The notes beneath the pieces were generated by a model. The model saw nothing but the letters and a program-made list of their open reading frames with translations. It did no database searches and was not told the origin of the DNA. Made by a program: the position numbers and the translations under genes. Below, piece after piece: positions 23,538 through 24,649 of a DNA stretch of 24,649 nt; within the stretch, counting starts at the first letter, position 1; each line of letters opens with the position of its first letter. The stretch lies in NCBI GenBank assembly GCA_964489245.1, contig CAZAXU010000030.1, positions 1-24,649 on the forward strand. The letters are read 5' to 3'. The stretch is from CAZAXU01 sp964489245. GTDB lineage: Bacteria > Bacteroidota > Bacteroidia > Flavobacteriales > Flavobacteriaceae.

Positions 23538-24649
23538 ATGAATTTATCTGTTATTCAAAATATCATCCAAGAATTTGGAACGCCTTTGTATGTTTATGAT
23601 GCCACACGCATCAAAATACAGTATGATAAACTTAAAAACGCCTTTAGACATATAGATCATAAGATTCATTATGCCAGCAAAGCAAATGAGAACATTAATA
23701 TACTTGAAATCATGAGAGATTTAGGCGCCGGAATCGATGCTGTTTCTCCGAATGAAGTGAAACAAGCTCTAAAAACGGGTTTTGACAAAAACGATATTGT
23801 TTTTACACCCAGTTGTGCCGGATTTAATGAGATTTCTTTTGCCTTGGATAATGATATTCGCCTTCATGTCGGTGCCTTGGAATATATTCCTTTCATTTTG
23901 GAAAATTATCCGGATAGAGCTGTCGGACTTCGTATTAATCCGGGAAATTCTATCGGAGGCAATCAAAAAATTGCTACGGCACATCAGAATTCAAAATTTG
24001 GCATTCCCTATATCCATTTGAAGCAAATATTATCTTATGTTGACAAAGGATTGAAAATTGATTCCCTACACATTCATACCGGTTCGGATGTCAAATCATG
24101 GAAAGATTTGGCACGATCAGTTGATTCTGTTTTTAGTTTTGCAAAACATTTTAACAACCTGAAATACATTGACTTAGGCAGTGGTTTTAAAGTAAAATAT
24201 AAAGCAGAAGATTCCGAAATTGATTTGGAGAGCTATGCCAAACATATCGAGCAAAAACTGAAAGATTTTCCTTATGCCGTTTCCATAAAATTTGAACCCG
24301 GAAAATTTCTTGTCAGCGAAGCCGGCATTCTTTTAACCAAAGCAAATATTATCAAAAAAGGCTTTCATAAAACCTTTGTAGGCGTAAATTCCGGTTTTCA
24401 TCATTTGATTCGCCCTATGTATTATGATGCTTATCATGAAATTGTCAACATTTCCAATCCTGACGGAGAAATCCAAACATATGATGTTGTCGGGCAGCTC
24501 TGTGAAGAAGATACGTTTGCCTATGACAGAACGCTTAATGAAGTGCGTGTCGGCGATATTTTAATGATTAAAAATACGGGTGCCTACGGCTATTCACTTT
24601 CATCCGAATATAATTTGAGAGATAAGCCTAAAGAAATTGTTATTGGAAC
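23538..24649 (+). CDS. lysA: diaminopimelate decarboxylase (3' end outside window)
   Basis: About 370 codons are present and the frame runs off the window without a stop. The enzyme is a fold-type III PLP decarboxylase making L-lysine from meso-diaminopimelate. The PLP lysine is K48 in HYASKAN. HIHTGSDV and the glycine loop LGSGFKVKY bind the phosphate. EPGKFLV replaces the usual EPGR, and QLCEEDTFAYDR is the C-terminal catalytic Cys motif. These variants are, from memory, the Bacteroidota form of LysA. The ATG at 23538 gives a normal N-terminus (GTPLYVYD at 14-21). Fewer than about 40 residues are probably missing. Confidence 0.92.
   Translation, partial: MNLSVIQNIIQEFGTPLYVYDATRIKIQYDKLKNAFRHIDHKIHYASKANENINILEIMRDLGAGIDAVSPNEVKQALKTGFDKNDIVFTPSCAGFNEISFALDNDIRLHVGALEYIPFILENYPDRAVGLRINPGNSIGGNQKIATAHQNSKFGIPYIHLKQILSYVDKGLKIDSLHIHTGSDVKSWKDLARSVDSVFSFAKHFNNLKYIDLGSGFKVKYKAEDSEIDLESYAKHIEQKLKDFPYAVSIKFEPGKFLVSEAGILLTKANIIKKGFHKTFVGVNSGFHHLIRPMYYDAYHEIVNISNPDGEIQTYDVVGQLCEEDTFAYDRTLNEVRVGDILMIKNTGAYGYSLSSEYNLRDKPKEIVIG

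Noticed and set aside
1..24649. CRISPR array, tRNA, rRNA or complete insertion sequence
   Set aside because: No regularly spaced repeats, cloverleaf or transposase gene could be seen by eye on either strand.

Overview
The window looks like chromosomal housekeeping DNA from an AT-rich member of the Bacteroidota, most likely Flavobacteriia. The evidence is of three kinds. Several families are typical of that phylum: a PUR/DUF3276 protein, a DUF1573 lipoprotein, a long NusB with an N-terminal extension, a LysM protein fused to a periplasmic-binding-like domain, and short PabB and class IV aminotransferase forms. Promoters upstream of many genes carry the Bacteroidota -7 motif TAnnTTTG. Shine-Dalgarno sites are mostly absent and A-rich leaders precede the starts. 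I see no prophage, CRISPR array, complete insertion sequence, rRNA or tRNA.

Layout. 1-1041 (+): the possible tail of a membrane protein, a deoxynucleoside kinase and a small two-helix membrane protein. 1046-6784 (-): a CLC anion transporter/channel with CBS and RCK_C domains, then a tightly packed cluster transcribed as CPBP-RdgB fusion, pabA, pabB, class IV aminotransferase (pABA branch of folate synthesis). 6785-7066: a spacer with a REP-like hairpin. 7067-8983: ybaB (+), a PUR-family gene (-) and nusB (+), separated by a bidirectional terminator and a divergent promoter pair. 9015-13959 (+): DUF1573 lipoprotein, a polytopic His-rich membrane protein, prmA, clpS and a LysM/binding-protein fusion. 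14017-20018 (-): manC alone, then a run transcribed as tig, clpP, clpX, an outer-membrane barrel gene and a SprT-like metalloprotease gene. 20240-20440 (+): dodecin with a textbook promoter and terminator. 20526-21914 (-): dihydrolipoyl dehydrogenase. 22068-24649 (+): nhaC and lysA, the latter cut by the window end.

Themes. Protein quality control is prominent: trigger factor, ClpP, ClpX, ClpS and SprT-like. Nucleotide metabolism and sanitation are represented by the deoxynucleoside kinase and RdgB, and cofactor or amino-acid synthesis by pabABC and lysA. Ion homeostasis is covered by CLC and NhaC, and the cell envelope by the LysM protein, the barrel protein, DUF1573 and ManC.

The least ordinary items are the in-frame fusion of a CPBP intramembrane-protease domain to RdgB, joined exactly where a free RdgB would begin; a CLC protein with isoleucine at the proton-glutamate position; a 12-helix-like membrane protein with widely spaced helix histidines recalling haem-copper oxidase or NnrS proteins; and REP-like hairpins in two spacers. 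I found no clear new multi-gene system.
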